Source: Bacteroidetes bacterium MedPE-SWsnd-G2 (GTDB lineage: Bacteria; Bacteroidota; Bacteroidia; Flavobacteriales; Flavobacteriaceae). From it: 64,000 nucleotides of DNA. This document shows positions 1 to 9,960 of the stretch, one piece after another (the stretch's first letter is position 1; each line of letters opens with the position of its first letter). Under the pieces are notes generated by a model. The model had not been told where the DNA came from. It ran no database searches and was given only the letters and a program-made list of their open reading frames with translations. The DNA lies in the NCBI GenBank assembly GCA_001874335.1, contig MPDE01000009.1, positions 1 through 64,000 of the forward strand, in the 5' to 3' direction. A program made the position numbers and the translations under genes.

Positions 1-740
1 TCGATGAAGGTGTGACAACTACGTATTACGCTGATGCAGATAACGACGGATTTGGAGACAACGCCTCTACCTTAGAAGCTTGTGCTCAACCTGCTGGATA
101 TGTATTAGATAATTCAGATTGTGATGATACTGATGCGAACATAAATCCTAATGCAGTAGAAATCTTATGTAACGGCATAGATGAGAACTGTAACGGAATG
201 GCAGATGATGCAGATATTATCGCCCCAATATGTAATACTCAAGATATATCTATTGAATTGGATGGATTTGGAGAAGCCAACTTAGTTGCTGCTCAAGTTG
301 ACAATGGATCAATTGATAATTGTGGAATTGCATCCCTATCCGTTTCACCTAATTATTTTAACAGCTCAAATGTTGGTGAAAACACCGTGACACTAACAGT
401 TACAGATAACAATGGTAATGTTTCAAGCTGTGATGCTATAGTTACAATAACAGAAACAACTTTAGGAGAACCTGAATTAGAAATTGAACACACCAATATT
501 TACCCTAATCCATTTAATGATATGATCTATGTGGATTTACCTTCAAAATTTGAAGGAGATAAAATTACAGTTCAAATTTTTGATTTAAATGGGAGATTAG
601 TGCTTAATGAATTACTAATTGTAAATTCTGGTAAACTACAAATAAGATCTATTTCTAATTTAGAACAAGGCCCTTATTTCCTTAAACTAAGAGACAATTC
701 AAACCAATTAAGAATATTCGAAAAACTAATAAAGTATTAA
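1..740 (+). CDS. Secreted protein with MopE-type motif and T9SS sorting domain (5' end outside window)
   Basis: The reading frame is open from the first base (frame of position 3), so this is the C-terminal part of a longer gene; a GTG at 12 is only an internal valine codon. The visible part starts with a MopE-like putative metal-binding repeat: an acidic D-A-D-N-D-G-F-G-D stretch, a Cys, then DCDD and a C-N-G-I-D-E-N-C-N-G motif. A beta-sandwich segment of HYR/Ig type follows (C-G-I-A-S-L-S-V, later V-T-L-T-V-T-D-N-N-G). The last 80 residues are a classical type A sorting domain beginning I-Y-P-N-P-F-N. The protein is therefore expected to cross the outer membrane by T9SS and to be released or anchored at the surface. 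What the MopE-like motif binds here is not known. A strong terminator lies 24 bases after the stop. Confidence 0.85.
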   Translation, partial: DEGVTTTYYADADNDGFGDNASTLEACAQPAGYVLDNSDCDDTDANINPNAVEILCNGIDENCNGMADDADIIAPICNTQDISIELDGFGEANLVAAQVDNGSIDNCGIASLSVSPNYFNSSNVGENTVTLTVTDNNGNVSSCDAIVTITETTLGEPELEIEHTNIYPNPFNDMIYVDLPSKFEGDKITVQIFDLNGRLVLNELLIVNSGKLQIRSISNLEQGPYFLKLRDNSNQLRIFEKLIKY

Positions 741-764
741 TTTACTTTTTAATTGGAAGAACTA

Positions 765-800
765 AAAAGGGAGTTGCTTGACGCAACTCCCTTTTAATTT
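765..800 (+). terminator. Rho-independent terminator
   Basis: A perfect 13-bp inverted repeat, AAAAGGGAGTTGC (765-777) and its complement (783-795), encloses a 5-base loop, and the right arm ends in a T-run. It ends the upstream T9SS gene and isolates it from the giant gene at 1182. Confidence 0.9.
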
Positions 801-1117
801 TCAATAATCGAATAAATTTGTATTTCAGCAGACTTTTATAAAAATGCCTCGGCAATCCTATTCTCTCATGATTTTTAACAAACACCCCATAATTACTAAC
901 CACAACACACGTTTCGACTTATAAACATACGGAGCTATATAAAACCTAATTCCAAAACAAAAGCCTAAAAGTTGTCATTACAATACAAAACTTTAACAAT
1001 AACTCTAATAAACACTTCTTTTTATACATAATAGTGTGTTTGTTTTGATTTACCTCAAATCGCAATACACTGAAAATCAATAAATTGTAATTTTCATTGT
1101 GCATTTCATCGATTTTT
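801..1117. other. Intergenic region, no gene seen
   Basis: This AT-rich spacer between the terminator and the promoter of the 2912-residue protein has no open frame of credible length on either strand. I see no tRNA-like or mobile-element structure. The only structured part is its downstream edge, where the direct repeats and promoter described separately begin. Confidence 0.6.
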
Positions 1118-1133
1118 TTTGCATTTCATGGAT
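1101..1133 (+). repeat. Tandem 13-bp direct repeat overlapping the promoter
   Basis: GCATTTCATCGAT (1101-1113) recurs as GCATTTCATGGAT (1121-1133) with one mismatch and exactly 20 bases between starts, which is about two helical turns. The second copy begins inside the TTTG -33 element, so a protein bound here could control the giant gene at 1182. No regulator family is recognised from the motif. Confidence 0.55.
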
Positions 1134-1149
1134 GATGCTCATATATTTG
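1118..1149 (+). promoter_or_regulatory. Bacteroidota-type promoter of the 2912-aa gene
   Basis: TTTG at 1118-1121, a 20-base spacer, and TATATTTG at 1142-1149 match the Bacteroidota TTTG...TAnnTTTG promoter. Transcription would start near 1156 and give a leader of about 25 bases before the ATG at 1182. Confidence 0.65.
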
Positions 1150-1181
1150 ACATTCAAACGGACCCAATTAACACTTGACCT

Positions 1182-4100
1182 ATGAAAATTTTAGCTTTTA
1201 AAAAGGCTATGCAATTGACCATATTTGCATGCCTAATATCGGCGGCTAGCTACTCACAAACCCCCGATATTAACGTTCAGCACATCCAAACCGATGTACC
1301 GAACTCAGGAACGACCACTAGTATTAGTAACGTATCCTCTTTAAATAATGCTTTCGCATTACCTAATTCCAATAGGAAAACGCATGCTGGAGTTTCCAGT
1401 TCTTCCGACGCAAATTTAGAAGGAGATGACCTTTCTGGAGCCACTCGGCTTACTGGTATAGGAACAGTATCGTTTTATAGAGAATCTGGATCGATAGCAA
1501 GCGACATGAATTTCCGTACTTCTGTTTGGGAATACATTGGACCAGCAGGTGGAGATAACGAATTTATTGTCCGAGGACGATATATTGTAAATTTGAACGG
1601 AGCAACCAACAGCGCTACACAAGCAATTTCTGGTATCACAAATGCCAATAACTGTATCCCATTCATCACAGGGATTTTAAACAATGACTCAGGAGACGGA
1701 GCCGATTCTGGAACAGCACTTGCTTACCTAAATAATGCCACGACATTAACAGTAGAAAAAGGTACTGTAGCGAATAATGTATCTGTATACATCACTATTG
1801 TAGAATTTATTGGATCCAATTGGAGTGTTTTACATGGTGACTCTTCTAACCAAGCTGGAGATACCGGCTCAATAACTTTAACCTCAGATTCAGATGGTAG
1901 TGGTGCTACAAACACTGTAAGCAATTGGAACGAAGCCATTATTTTTGGTCAACATAGAGGAGACACAGGAGCAGGCAACCAAGCTATAGCTGATAACTGG
2001 CCAGTTATGGACCCAGGTTCCACATCAACTGTTAATTGGACTTTTGACGGAAATCATGACTCAAATGGTACCAATAGACATTTTGTTCATGTATTGAACA
2101 ATCCGTATTTATCGGTAAATAGACTACAAAGCACTAGTAGTACAGATAACGAATCAACAGTAACAATTCCTGGTGGAGTTCTAACATCTTTAAATCAATC
2201 TGCAATAGTAGGTTCATCGCGCTCTTCAGGAGGAGGAACAGCTTATGCTAGAGGATGGAGAAATTACTATTTAAACTCCATTACGCAGGCCGCACACTGG
2301 AGTCATAGATCAGGAAATACAATGGCTCACGAACTGCAAGTCATAAACTTTAGCAATTTAGAAACGGTAGCACCAGGACCCGAAATAAACATTACAGGTT
2401 TAGGAAACTCAATATCAGATGGTGACACAACACCTGCAGTAGCTGACGATACAGATTTTGGAGATTCAAATACTGGCACTCCAGTGATTCATACATTTAC
2501 TATTGAAAACACAGGAACATCAACCTTATCTTTAACGGGAGCCAACCCGTATGTTGTTTTAACAGGAGACACTTCAGATTTCACTCTAACAAGTACTCCT
2601 TCAAATTCTATTGCTGCTGGGGGAAGTACAACTTTTCAAATTACTTTTAACCCTACTGTGCCAGGTACAAGAACTGCAAGTGTTTCAATAAATAATGACG
2701 ATACAAATGAATCTGTTTATAATTTCAATATAGAAGGTAATGGATTAGATATATACTGTGCAACTTCAGGTAATACAAGTTATCAAACTGGTGTTGCACG
2801 CGTAATCTTCAATACTATTGACAATGTAGATGGCACTAACGATGATAATCCGTATGAAGATTTTACAAGCATTTCTACTGATGTAATTCAAGGCAGTAAC
2901 CATAACTTAACCATTCACTCAAATTCTGACGGTAATTATGATGTATATACAAAAGTTTGGATTGATTGGGATCAAAACGGTGTTTTCAATACAACTGATG
3001 AAGAATATGATTTCGGTTTTGATACAAACATAAACGGCATTACAGCCGCTAGTCCAATGAGTGTAAATGTTCCCGGTGGAGCCGTTGTAGGCTCAACTCG
3101 AATGAGAGTAGCAGCACGATATAATCAGGCGCCTGGAAGCTGTGACACAGGTTATGACGGAGAGGTTGAAGATTACACTATAAATGTAATTGCTTCTACT
3201 CCTCTACCTGAAATGAATATTACCGGTTTAGGAAATACAATTACCGATGGAGATTCAACTCCAGCAGTTGCAGATGACACCGATTTTGGTGCCTTTTTGG
3301 TATCATCTGGATTTTCGGCACATACTTTTACCATACAAAATACAGGTACTGCAAACTTAAGCTTAACAGGAGCTTCACCTTATGTAGTAATTACTGGTGA
3401 TACAGCTGATTTTACGCTTACTTCAAACCCTGCAACTCCAGTTGCTGCGTCTGGAAGCACAACATTTACTATAACATTTGACCCTACAACTACTGGCACA
3501 AGAAATGCTACAATTTCTATAGCCAATGATGATGCAGATGAAAATCCATACACCTTTGACATTCAAGGTCAAGGCACAACGCCAGCACCAGAAATGAATA
3601 TTACAGGTTCAGGAAATACAATAACTGATGGAGATTCAACGCCAATAGTTACTGATGACACTGAATTCGGCTCATTATTAGTAAGTTCTGGTTCGGTTTC
3701 ACATACCTTTACCATTCAAAATACAGGTACATCTGATTTAAATTTAACAGATGCCTCACCTTATATTTCAATTGCAGGTCACACAGCAGATTTTACTGTT
3801 ACATCAATACCTGTAACTCCTATTACAAGTGGAAGTAACACCACCTTTGCTATTACCTTTGACCCTTCAGCTGCTGGATTACGATCTGCTACAATTTCAA
3901 TAGCAAATAATGATTCAGATGAGAATCCTTATAACTTTACAATTCAAGGAACAGGTACAGTGCCAACTCCTGAAATAGAAATTACAGGTTTAGGAAATTC
4001 AATAACTGATGGAGACTCAACTCCGGCTGTTGGAGATGATACAGATTTTGGCTCTGCCGATATTTCATCAGCAACTGTTGCACATACATTCACCATCAAT

Positions 4101-7100
4101 AATACTGGTACTGCTGATTTAAATTTAACAAACGCTTCTCCATTCATTACTTTAACTGGAGACACATCAGAATTTTCAATCACAACGATACCGTCATCAA
4201 CAGTTTCTGCTGGAGGAAGCACAACATTTGTTATTACTTTTGATCCAACTTCAATTGGAACAAAAACTGCAACAATTTCTATAGCTAACAACGATGCTGA
4301 TGAAAATCCGTTTACATTTGATATCGAAGGTGAAGGCACAAGTTTATGTAACTCTATTGTGACTACATACGCTTACATAGAAAACTACAATGGTGGAATT
4401 GGAGATTGGACTCAAGACCCAAGTGATGGTGGAGACTGGACTTTAGATTCAGGAGGCACACCTTCAAGTAATACTGGGCCAAGTGATGATTATGACGGTG
4501 GTGGCAATTATTTCTTCACCGAAGCTTCAAATGGTGCTAATCCAGGATATAACAGTACTACAAACTTAGTAAGTCCTTGTTTTGATTTATCAGGTTTAAC
4601 CTTTCCACAATTCTCTTTTAGTTATCATATGTATGGTGGAGACATGGGAACCTTAAATGTGGAACTTAGTACAGATAGTGGTGTAACTTACAGCACTACA
4701 CTTTGGACTCAAACCGGACAAGTACAAACCAGCAATGGTGCAGCATGGAATACGGTTAATATAGACCTTAGCGCATACGTTGGACAAACCATCAGAATAA
4801 GATTTAATGGAAACACTATCAATGGATACAGAGGTGATATGGCCATTGATAACGTAAGTATAATTGACACAATACCTGCCCCTGAAATTACCGTAACCGG
4901 CTTAGGAGTTAACATTACAAATAACGACAACACACCAGATGTGGCTGATGATACCAACTTTGGAGCTACAGATGTTGGAGGCACTCCAATAACTCACGTA
5001 TTTACGATTTCAAATCCAGGTACCTTAGACTTAACTTTAGGTTCTATTACTATTGGAGGAACCAATCCTGGAGATTTTACTATAACTGCTGCTCCTGCAA
5101 CAACTATAAGTGCAGGCGGATCGACAACCATGTCAGTTCAATTTAATCCTATTGGAAATGGAGTGCGAGCAGCGACACTTAACATCCCTAATAATGATGG
5201 AGACGAAAATCCATTTGCTTTTGATATTCAAGGAGAAGGCACAAGCCCTCCCCCATCATATACCTATATTTTTGAAACTTTTGACACCAATGATGGAGGC
5301 TGGATTCCAGTAGTTTCAATTAATGACACATGGTTATGGACAGACTCATATCCAGCATCAGTAACCGATGAAATTACAGAAGGATCGTTTTGGAGAAACA
5401 CCAATTTTGATGATTACTCAAACAACACAAATATTGTGGTTGAAAGTCCTTCATATGACTTCACAGGATTAAATAATTTTATACTATCCATAGATGTAAA
5501 ATACACTACAGAAAACAATAATGATGGAATGCGTATTTTATATTCAATTGGAGGTGCGCCATTTACACCAGTGGGTGCAAGTGGATTAGGTACCAACTGG
5601 TATGAAGACAATGTAGCTGCATTTGGAGATGACGGATGGAATGTTGACAGTCACCCTTCTGCTCCAACATTCTCAGGACCATACAATCATTTTATGAACT
5701 CAAGTATTACACTTGACGATGCCACTTTTGCTAATCAAAGTGATGTTAAATTCAGAATGGAATTTTCTTCAGACAACAGTGGGGTTTCTGATGGTGTCGG
5801 ATTTGATAACTTTATAATTAAAGCAGATCCTACAACAGCTTTAACAGACCCTTCATTAGCTCCGGCTAATGTTACATCAAACCTTAGACTTTGGTTAAAA
5901 ACAAATGAAGGAATTACAGACACCAACAATACACCATTAACCTATTGGGAAGATCAAGCCTATTCATCTGCAACTTTAGACAAAGAAGATGCAACTGCTG
6001 CAGCCGCTATTGCTCCAACTTATATGGATAATGAAACTGAAAACATGAATTTTAACCCAGTGGCTCAATTTGACAACACAAACGTTGAATACATGAACGG
6101 AAAAGGTGGATACTTTTCACAAGATTACTTTGTTGTTTTTAAAAGTGATGATACTGTTCAACCTTCAACAGGTTCTACTGGACGTCAATTTAGTTTAGGA
6201 GCTCGATTTGCAGACATAAACTTCCATGAGGATCCAACAGGATTAGGAATGGGGTCTTCAACTGGTAGATATTCTAACGAGGTAATTGCACATAATTTAA
6301 GTTCTTATGCCAACGGGGCAACATCATCTCCTGGGGTGGATTCTTACGGTAGAGCATTTACGTCTACTACAGAAACTTTTGATCACATATTGATTGTAAA
6401 TGTAAAAGCAAATCCGGGTCAAACAGGAAAAGAAATTTATAAAAACGGTAAACAAATTGACAACACAACCGGGCAATCTGGTAATGGAACCGATTTAAAT
6501 TACTACGAATTTAACAACCTACCTTATTTAATAGGTACAGGACGTAGTGGTATTGCTGGTAGAAATGCATCTCAATTAAATGGGAAATTAACCGAAGTTA
6601 TTTCTTATTCTTCAGCAAATTCAGCCATTAACCAACAAAAAATATACTCTTATTTAGGCTTAAAATATGGTGTAACACTTCAAAATTCAAGTTCTGTACT
6701 AACAGATTATAGAGAAAATGATGTAAACTACATTGATTCTCAAGGTACAGTTATTTGGGATACTGCTGCAAATGCAGGATACAATTTTGACATTGCAGGA
6801 ATAGGTAGAGATAACAATTCAATTTTAGATCAAAGACAATCTAAAAGTCAAAATGACGAATCAGATGTAAATGGTCCAACAAGTGGATTAATTTCAATGG
6901 CTTTAACCGAAATCTACCCTACAAACAAAGAAAACCAAACAACTAATACTAATTCTTTCAATGACCGAGAGTTTTTAGTATGGGGAAATAATAACGCAAG
7001 TTTAGATGGCGCTGCAGTTAACGTAACTGTTGACATGAGTGAAGATTTAGGTGATGCGTCTTTAGTAACTAACGTAAATTTCACTGCAATCCCTCGTGTA

Positions 7101-9920
7101 TGGAAAGTTGTTGAAACTGGTGGTGATGTTGGAAAAGTACAATTATCAATACCAACAAGTGCTATTAGAACAGCCGCTCCACCAGATGGAAGATATTTAA
7201 TGTTTATATCTCAAACTGGAGTATTCGATCCTACGGCAGATTATAGAGTTATGACAGAAACTGGCAGTAAACTTTATACGGAGTATGATTTTGACGGCAC
7301 TGAGTACATTACGTTTGGTTGGGCTCCTGAACAGACCTTTGAAAGATCTGTATACTTTGACCCTACTAACTTTGATTACATTGATATTGAAGATCATTTA
7401 GATCTTAACCCTTCTGGATTTACGATTTCATCTTGGATTAAAAGAACAGGTGACTCCGAAAACAAATCGATTGTATCAAAAAGAGATGCAGGATTTACAG
7501 AAGGATATGATTTTAAAATTAATGCAAGTGGTCAATTAGAGATGACTTGGATTAACGGAAGCACTCAAACAGTTACGAGTACAACGGTTATACCAGAAGA
7601 TGAATGGCATCAAGTAGCCGTAATTTATGACGGTACCGAAGCAATATTGTACATTGATGGTGTTGCTGACAAAACCGCAACATTACCTGCTCCTACAGAC
7701 ACTGCTCAGTCATTTTTTATTGGTGCAGCAGGTAAAATCACTCCTGGAGCTTATTTCCACGGGAACATTGATGAAGTAAGAGTATGGGATATTAACTTAT
7801 CAGAAGATCAATTGCATTATGTTATGAATCAAGAAATAGTAGACAATTCAAACTTTGTAGCAGGATCGTATTTCTTCAACCGAGGAATTACCCCTACTAA
7901 AGATGAATTGGGTACAGTGCCATTTTCAAGCTTGGCAGGATACTATCCAATGTCTACTTATACATACACAAACACCAAAGATGAATCAGGAAACCTGCAT
8001 CAAGGTGCTCTTAAAAACTTAAAAACTGTTGATAGACAAACTGCTCCATTACCGTATGCTACTTTAGGCGATGGTGATTGGAATACTGACACTAACTGGA
8101 TAAACGGTACTACCCAAATGATTCCTGGTGCAGCATCTATTGTGGATTCTGATATCACTGTAGATTGGAATATTGTAAACTTAGAACACGATATCACTTT
8201 AGACAACGGTACTTTACCATCTGTAAATGGTGGCAACAGAACTGTATTAGGATTATTTATCGACGATACAAATGATAAATTAACATTAACAGGTGACACG
8301 GCATCAGTAACTGGAAACGGACTAACTGTAACACATTACTTAAGTTTAGATGGTGATATCGATTTAGAAGGAGAATCACAACTTATACAATCTGAAGACA
8401 GTGATTTAGATGTAACAAGTGCCGGAAGAGTTGAAAGAGATCAACAAGGTACGGCCGATACTTATACTTATAACTACTGGTCTTCACCCGTAGGAGTGAG
8501 CAATACCTCAACAAATAACAACAGCTATACTTTACCTGATGTCATGAGAGATGGAATAAGTGCAATTAACTTTATTTCTTCTGGATACAATGGTACATCT
8601 GGTTCACCAATAGGAATTGCTGATTACTGGGTTTGGAAATTCGCCAATCAAACTGAAAACTACTCATCATGGCAACATGTGAGAAGTACAGGTACACTTT
8701 TAGCTGGTGAAGGATTTACTATGAAAGGACCTGGAACAGGAACAATAACTCAAGACCAAAACTATGTATTTATTGGTAAGCCAAACAATGGTGAAATTAA
8801 CTTAACAATTACTGCTAACAATGATTATTTAGTAGGAAACCCATACCCATCATCAATTGATGCTATACGTTTTATTTTAGACAATGGACCAACTATTAAC
8901 GGAACAGGAACTACTACTGGTAGTTTATACTTCTGGGAACATTGGGGCGGTGGATCCCACGTATTAGCCGAATATCAAGGTGGTTATGCAACTTATAATT
9001 TATCTGGAGGAACACCATCTGCTTCATTAGGAACAAGTAATGCATTAGTTTCTACTGCAGGAACACCTACAAAAACACCAGGACGTTATATTCCAGTGGG
9101 ACAAGGGTTTTTCGTTGTTGGTGAATCAACTGGTAACATAAACTTTAATAATGGACAACGTGTTTTCCAAAAAGAAGGCACAAGCTCTGTCTTTATGAGA
9201 ACTAACAATGAAGGAAGTGGCGATAATATTGTTGAAGGAGATCCTAGAATGAAATTTAGAATTGGATTCAATTCTGTAAACACCATTCACAGACAGCTAT
9301 TGCTTACAATAGACGAAAATGCTACGCCAAACATAGACTGGGGTTATGATGCAAAAATTAATGAAACTCAAATGGATGATATGTTTTGGATGATTGAAGA
9401 TCAAAAATTCAATATTCAAGGTAGTAATGATGCTAACACTCAAACTGTTTTCCCTCTTGGGATTAAAGTTTCAGATGATGGTATGCAAACAATAACAATT
9501 GATGCCTTAGAAAATGTTGGAGAAGACATCACCGTTTTTGTTCATAATATTGAAACTGACTACTACCATAATTTAAATTTAAGTGATTATGAGTTTTACT
9601 TAGAAGCAGGACAATATTTAGATGTTTATGAAATTACTTTCCAACATACAGAAACTTTAAGTACACCTCAGCTTGATGCTAATAAAATAGAAGTTTTCTA
9701 TTCTAACAATAACGAATCGATTGTGATTTCTAATCCAATGTTTAATACAATTAAGCAAGTAGAATTATATAATATTCTTGGTGCCAAAGTATTTGATTCT
9801 AAAAAAGAAGAAAACTCAGATTTCATTGAGTATGAAGTTAAAAACTTAAGCACCGCAGCTTATATCATTAAATTAAAAACAGATATTGGCACAGTGACTA
9901 AAAAAGTACTTGTCAAATAA
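1182..9920 (+). CDS. Giant multidomain T9SS-secreted surface protein (paralogue 1, 2912 aa)
   Basis: Residues 1-26 form a signal peptide ending A-A-S-Y-S-Q. An N-terminal region (about 27-400) is not recognised. Then come a choice-of-anchor D (ASH-type) domain (about 400-522), a GEVED domain (523-670, ending G-E-V-E-D-Y-T-I), three more choice-of-anchor D units (about 674-1055), a MAM-like jelly roll (1055-1230), a fifth choice-of-anchor D unit (1232-1355) and a second jelly roll (1360-1551). A segment beginning L-R-L-W-L-K (about 1567-2040) leads to a LamG/concanavalin-like domain (2053-2212). The paralogue-shared C-terminal module spans about 2283-2823 and a divergent type A sorting domain the last 80 residues. 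The fold content suggests an adhesin or carbohydrate-binding surface protein; this is inference. The ATG is supported by the signal peptide and the promoter 33 bases upstream. Confidence 0.88.
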   Translation: MKILAFKKAMQLTIFACLISAASYSQTPDINVQHIQTDVPNSGTTTSISNVSSLNNAFALPNSNRKTHAGVSSSSDANLEGDDLSGATRLTGIGTVSFYRESGSIASDMNFRTSVWEYIGPAGGDNEFIVRGRYIVNLNGATNSATQAISGITNANNCIPFITGILNNDSGDGADSGTALAYLNNATTLTVEKGTVANNVSVYITIVEFIGSNWSVLHGDSSNQAGDTGSITLTSDSDGSGATNTVSNWNEAIIFGQHRGDTGAGNQAIADNWPVMDPGSTSTVNWTFDGNHDSNGTNRHFVHVLNNPYLSVNRLQSTSSTDNESTVTIPGGVLTSLNQSAIVGSSRSSGGGTAYARGWRNYYLNSITQAAHWSHRSGNTMAHELQVINFSNLETVAPGPEINITGLGNSISDGDTTPAVADDTDFGDSNTGTPVIHTFTIENTGTSTLSLTGANPYVVLTGDTSDFTLTSTPSNSIAAGGSTTFQITFNPTVPGTRTASVSINNDDTNESVYNFNIEGNGLDIYCATSGNTSYQTGVARVIFNTIDNVDGTNDDNPYEDFTSISTDVIQGSNHNLTIHSNSDGNYDVYTKVWIDWDQNGVFNTTDEEYDFGFDTNINGITAASPMSVNVPGGAVVGSTRMRVAARYNQAPGSCDTGYDGEVEDYTINVIASTPLPEMNITGLGNTITDGDSTPAVADDTDFGAFLVSSGFSAHTFTIQNTGTANLSLTGASPYVVITGDTADFTLTSNPATPVAASGSTTFTITFDPTTTGTRNATISIANDDADENPYTFDIQGQGTTPAPEMNITGSGNTITDGDSTPIVTDDTEFGSLLVSSGSVSHTFTIQNTGTSDLNLTDASPYISIAGHTADFTVTSIPVTPITSGSNTTFAITFDPSAAGLRSATISIANNDSDENPYNFTIQGTGTVPTPEIEITGLGNSITDGDSTPAVGDDTDFGSADISSATVAHTFTINNTGTADLNLTNASPFITLTGDTSEFSITTIPSSTVSAGGSTTFVITFDPTSIGTKTATISIANNDADENPFTFDIEGEGTSLCNSIVTTYAYIENYNGGIGDWTQDPSDGGDWTLDSGGTPSSNTGPSDDYDGGGNYFFTEASNGANPGYNSTTNLVSPCFDLSGLTFPQFSFSYHMYGGDMGTLNVELSTDSGVTYSTTLWTQTGQVQTSNGAAWNTVNIDLSAYVGQTIRIRFNGNTINGYRGDMAIDNVSIIDTIPAPEITVTGLGVNITNNDNTPDVADDTNFGATDVGGTPITHVFTISNPGTLDLTLGSITIGGTNPGDFTITAAPATTISAGGSTTMSVQFNPIGNGVRAATLNIPNNDGDENPFAFDIQGEGTSPPPSYTYIFETFDTNDGGWIPVVSINDTWLWTDSYPASVTDEITEGSFWRNTNFDDYSNNTNIVVESPSYDFTGLNNFILSIDVKYTTENNNDGMRILYSIGGAPFTPVGASGLGTNWYEDNVAAFGDDGWNVDSHPSAPTFSGPYNHFMNSSITLDDATFANQSDVKFRMEFSSDNSGVSDGVGFDNFIIKADPTTALTDPSLAPANVTSNLRLWLKTNEGITDTNNTPLTYWEDQAYSSATLDKEDATAAAAIAPTYMDNETENMNFNPVAQFDNTNVEYMNGKGGYFSQDYFVVFKSDDTVQPSTGSTGRQFSLGARFADINFHEDPTGLGMGSSTGRYSNEVIAHNLSSYANGATSSPGVDSYGRAFTSTTETFDHILIVNVKANPGQTGKEIYKNGKQIDNTTGQSGNGTDLNYYEFNNLPYLIGTGRSGIAGRNASQLNGKLTEVISYSSANSAINQQKIYSYLGLKYGVTLQNSSSVLTDYRENDVNYIDSQGTVIWDTAANAGYNFDIAGIGRDNNSILDQRQSKSQNDESDVNGPTSGLISMALTEIYPTNKENQTTNTNSFNDREFLVWGNNNASLDGAAVNVTVDMSEDLGDASLVTNVNFTAIPRVWKVVETGGDVGKVQLSIPTSAIRTAAPPDGRYLMFISQTGVFDPTADYRVMTETGSKLYTEYDFDGTEYITFGWAPEQTFERSVYFDPTNFDYIDIEDHLDLNPSGFTISSWIKRTGDSENKSIVSKRDAGFTEGYDFKINASGQLEMTWINGSTQTVTSTTVIPEDEWHQVAVIYDGTEAILYIDGVADKTATLPAPTDTAQSFFIGAAGKITPGAYFHGNIDEVRVWDINLSEDQLHYVMNQEIVDNSNFVAGSYFFNRGITPTKDELGTVPFSSLAGYYPMSTYTYTNTKDESGNLHQGALKNLKTVDRQTAPLPYATLGDGDWNTDTNWINGTTQMIPGAASIVDSDITVDWNIVNLEHDITLDNGTLPSVNGGNRTVLGLFIDDTNDKLTLTGDTASVTGNGLTVTHYLSLDGDIDLEGESQLIQSEDSDLDVTSAGRVERDQQGTADTYTYNYWSSPVGVSNTSTNNNSYTLPDVMRDGISAINFISSGYNGTSGSPIGIADYWVWKFANQTENYSSWQHVRSTGTLLAGEGFTMKGPGTGTITQDQNYVFIGKPNNGEINLTITANNDYLVGNPYPSSIDAIRFILDNGPTINGTGTTTGSLYFWEHWGGGSHVLAEYQGGYATYNLSGGTPSASLGTSNALVSTAGTPTKTPGRYIPVGQGFFVVGESTGNINFNNGQRVFQKEGTSSVFMRTNNEGSGDNIVEGDPRMKFRIGFNSVNTIHRQLLLTIDENATPNIDWGYDAKINETQMDDMFWMIEDQKFNIQGSNDANTQTVFPLGIKVSDDGMQTITIDALENVGEDITVFVHNIETDYYHNLNLSDYEFYLEAGQYLDVYEITFQHTETLSTPQLDANKIEVFYSNNNESIVISNPMFNTIKQVELYNILGAKVFDSKKEENSDFIEYEVKNLSTAAYIIKLKTDIGTVTKKVLVK
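2381..5245 (+). repeat. Five choice-of-anchor D repeats inside the 2912-aa gene
   Basis: Units start near 2381, 3200, 3585, 3960 and 4876. Each is about 370 bases and begins with an E-[IM]-x-[IV]-T-G-x-G-x-x-I-[ST] strand followed by a D-D-T-[DEN]-F-G turn, and ends with a D-E-N-P-[YF]-x-F-x-I-x-G-x-G type strand. A GEVED domain separates unit 1 from unit 2, and a MAM-like domain separates unit 4 from unit 5. Units 2 to 4 are the most alike and directly adjacent, consistent with recent tandem expansion. The domain is structural in known families; no catalytic residues are apparent. Confidence 0.75.
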
Positions 9921-9925
9921 AAACA

Positions 9926-9960
9926 GAGGAGTTAATATAATTCACTATTAACTCCTTCTC
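9926..9960 (+). terminator. Probable terminator of the 2912-aa gene
   Basis: An 11-bp stem, AGGAGTTAATA (9927-9937) with its complement at 9946-9956, has an 8-base loop and lies just after the stop at 9920. The following T-run is poor, so termination may be weak or the hairpin may act as an mRNA-end stabiliser. Confidence 0.5.

Noticed and set aside
2381-4345. Repeats of about 375 bases considered as a CRISPR or mobile-element array
   Set aside because: The repeats are in frame, encode choice-of-anchor D units, and have no constant short repeat/variable spacer structure and no transposase.
1416-9286. Many minus-strand open frames of 60 to 131 codons opposite the 2912-aa gene
   Set aside because: They follow the repeat structure of the plus-strand gene (for example 3944-4339 recurs with the choice-of-anchor D units), lack upstream promoter signals, and their composition is that of an antisense shadow.
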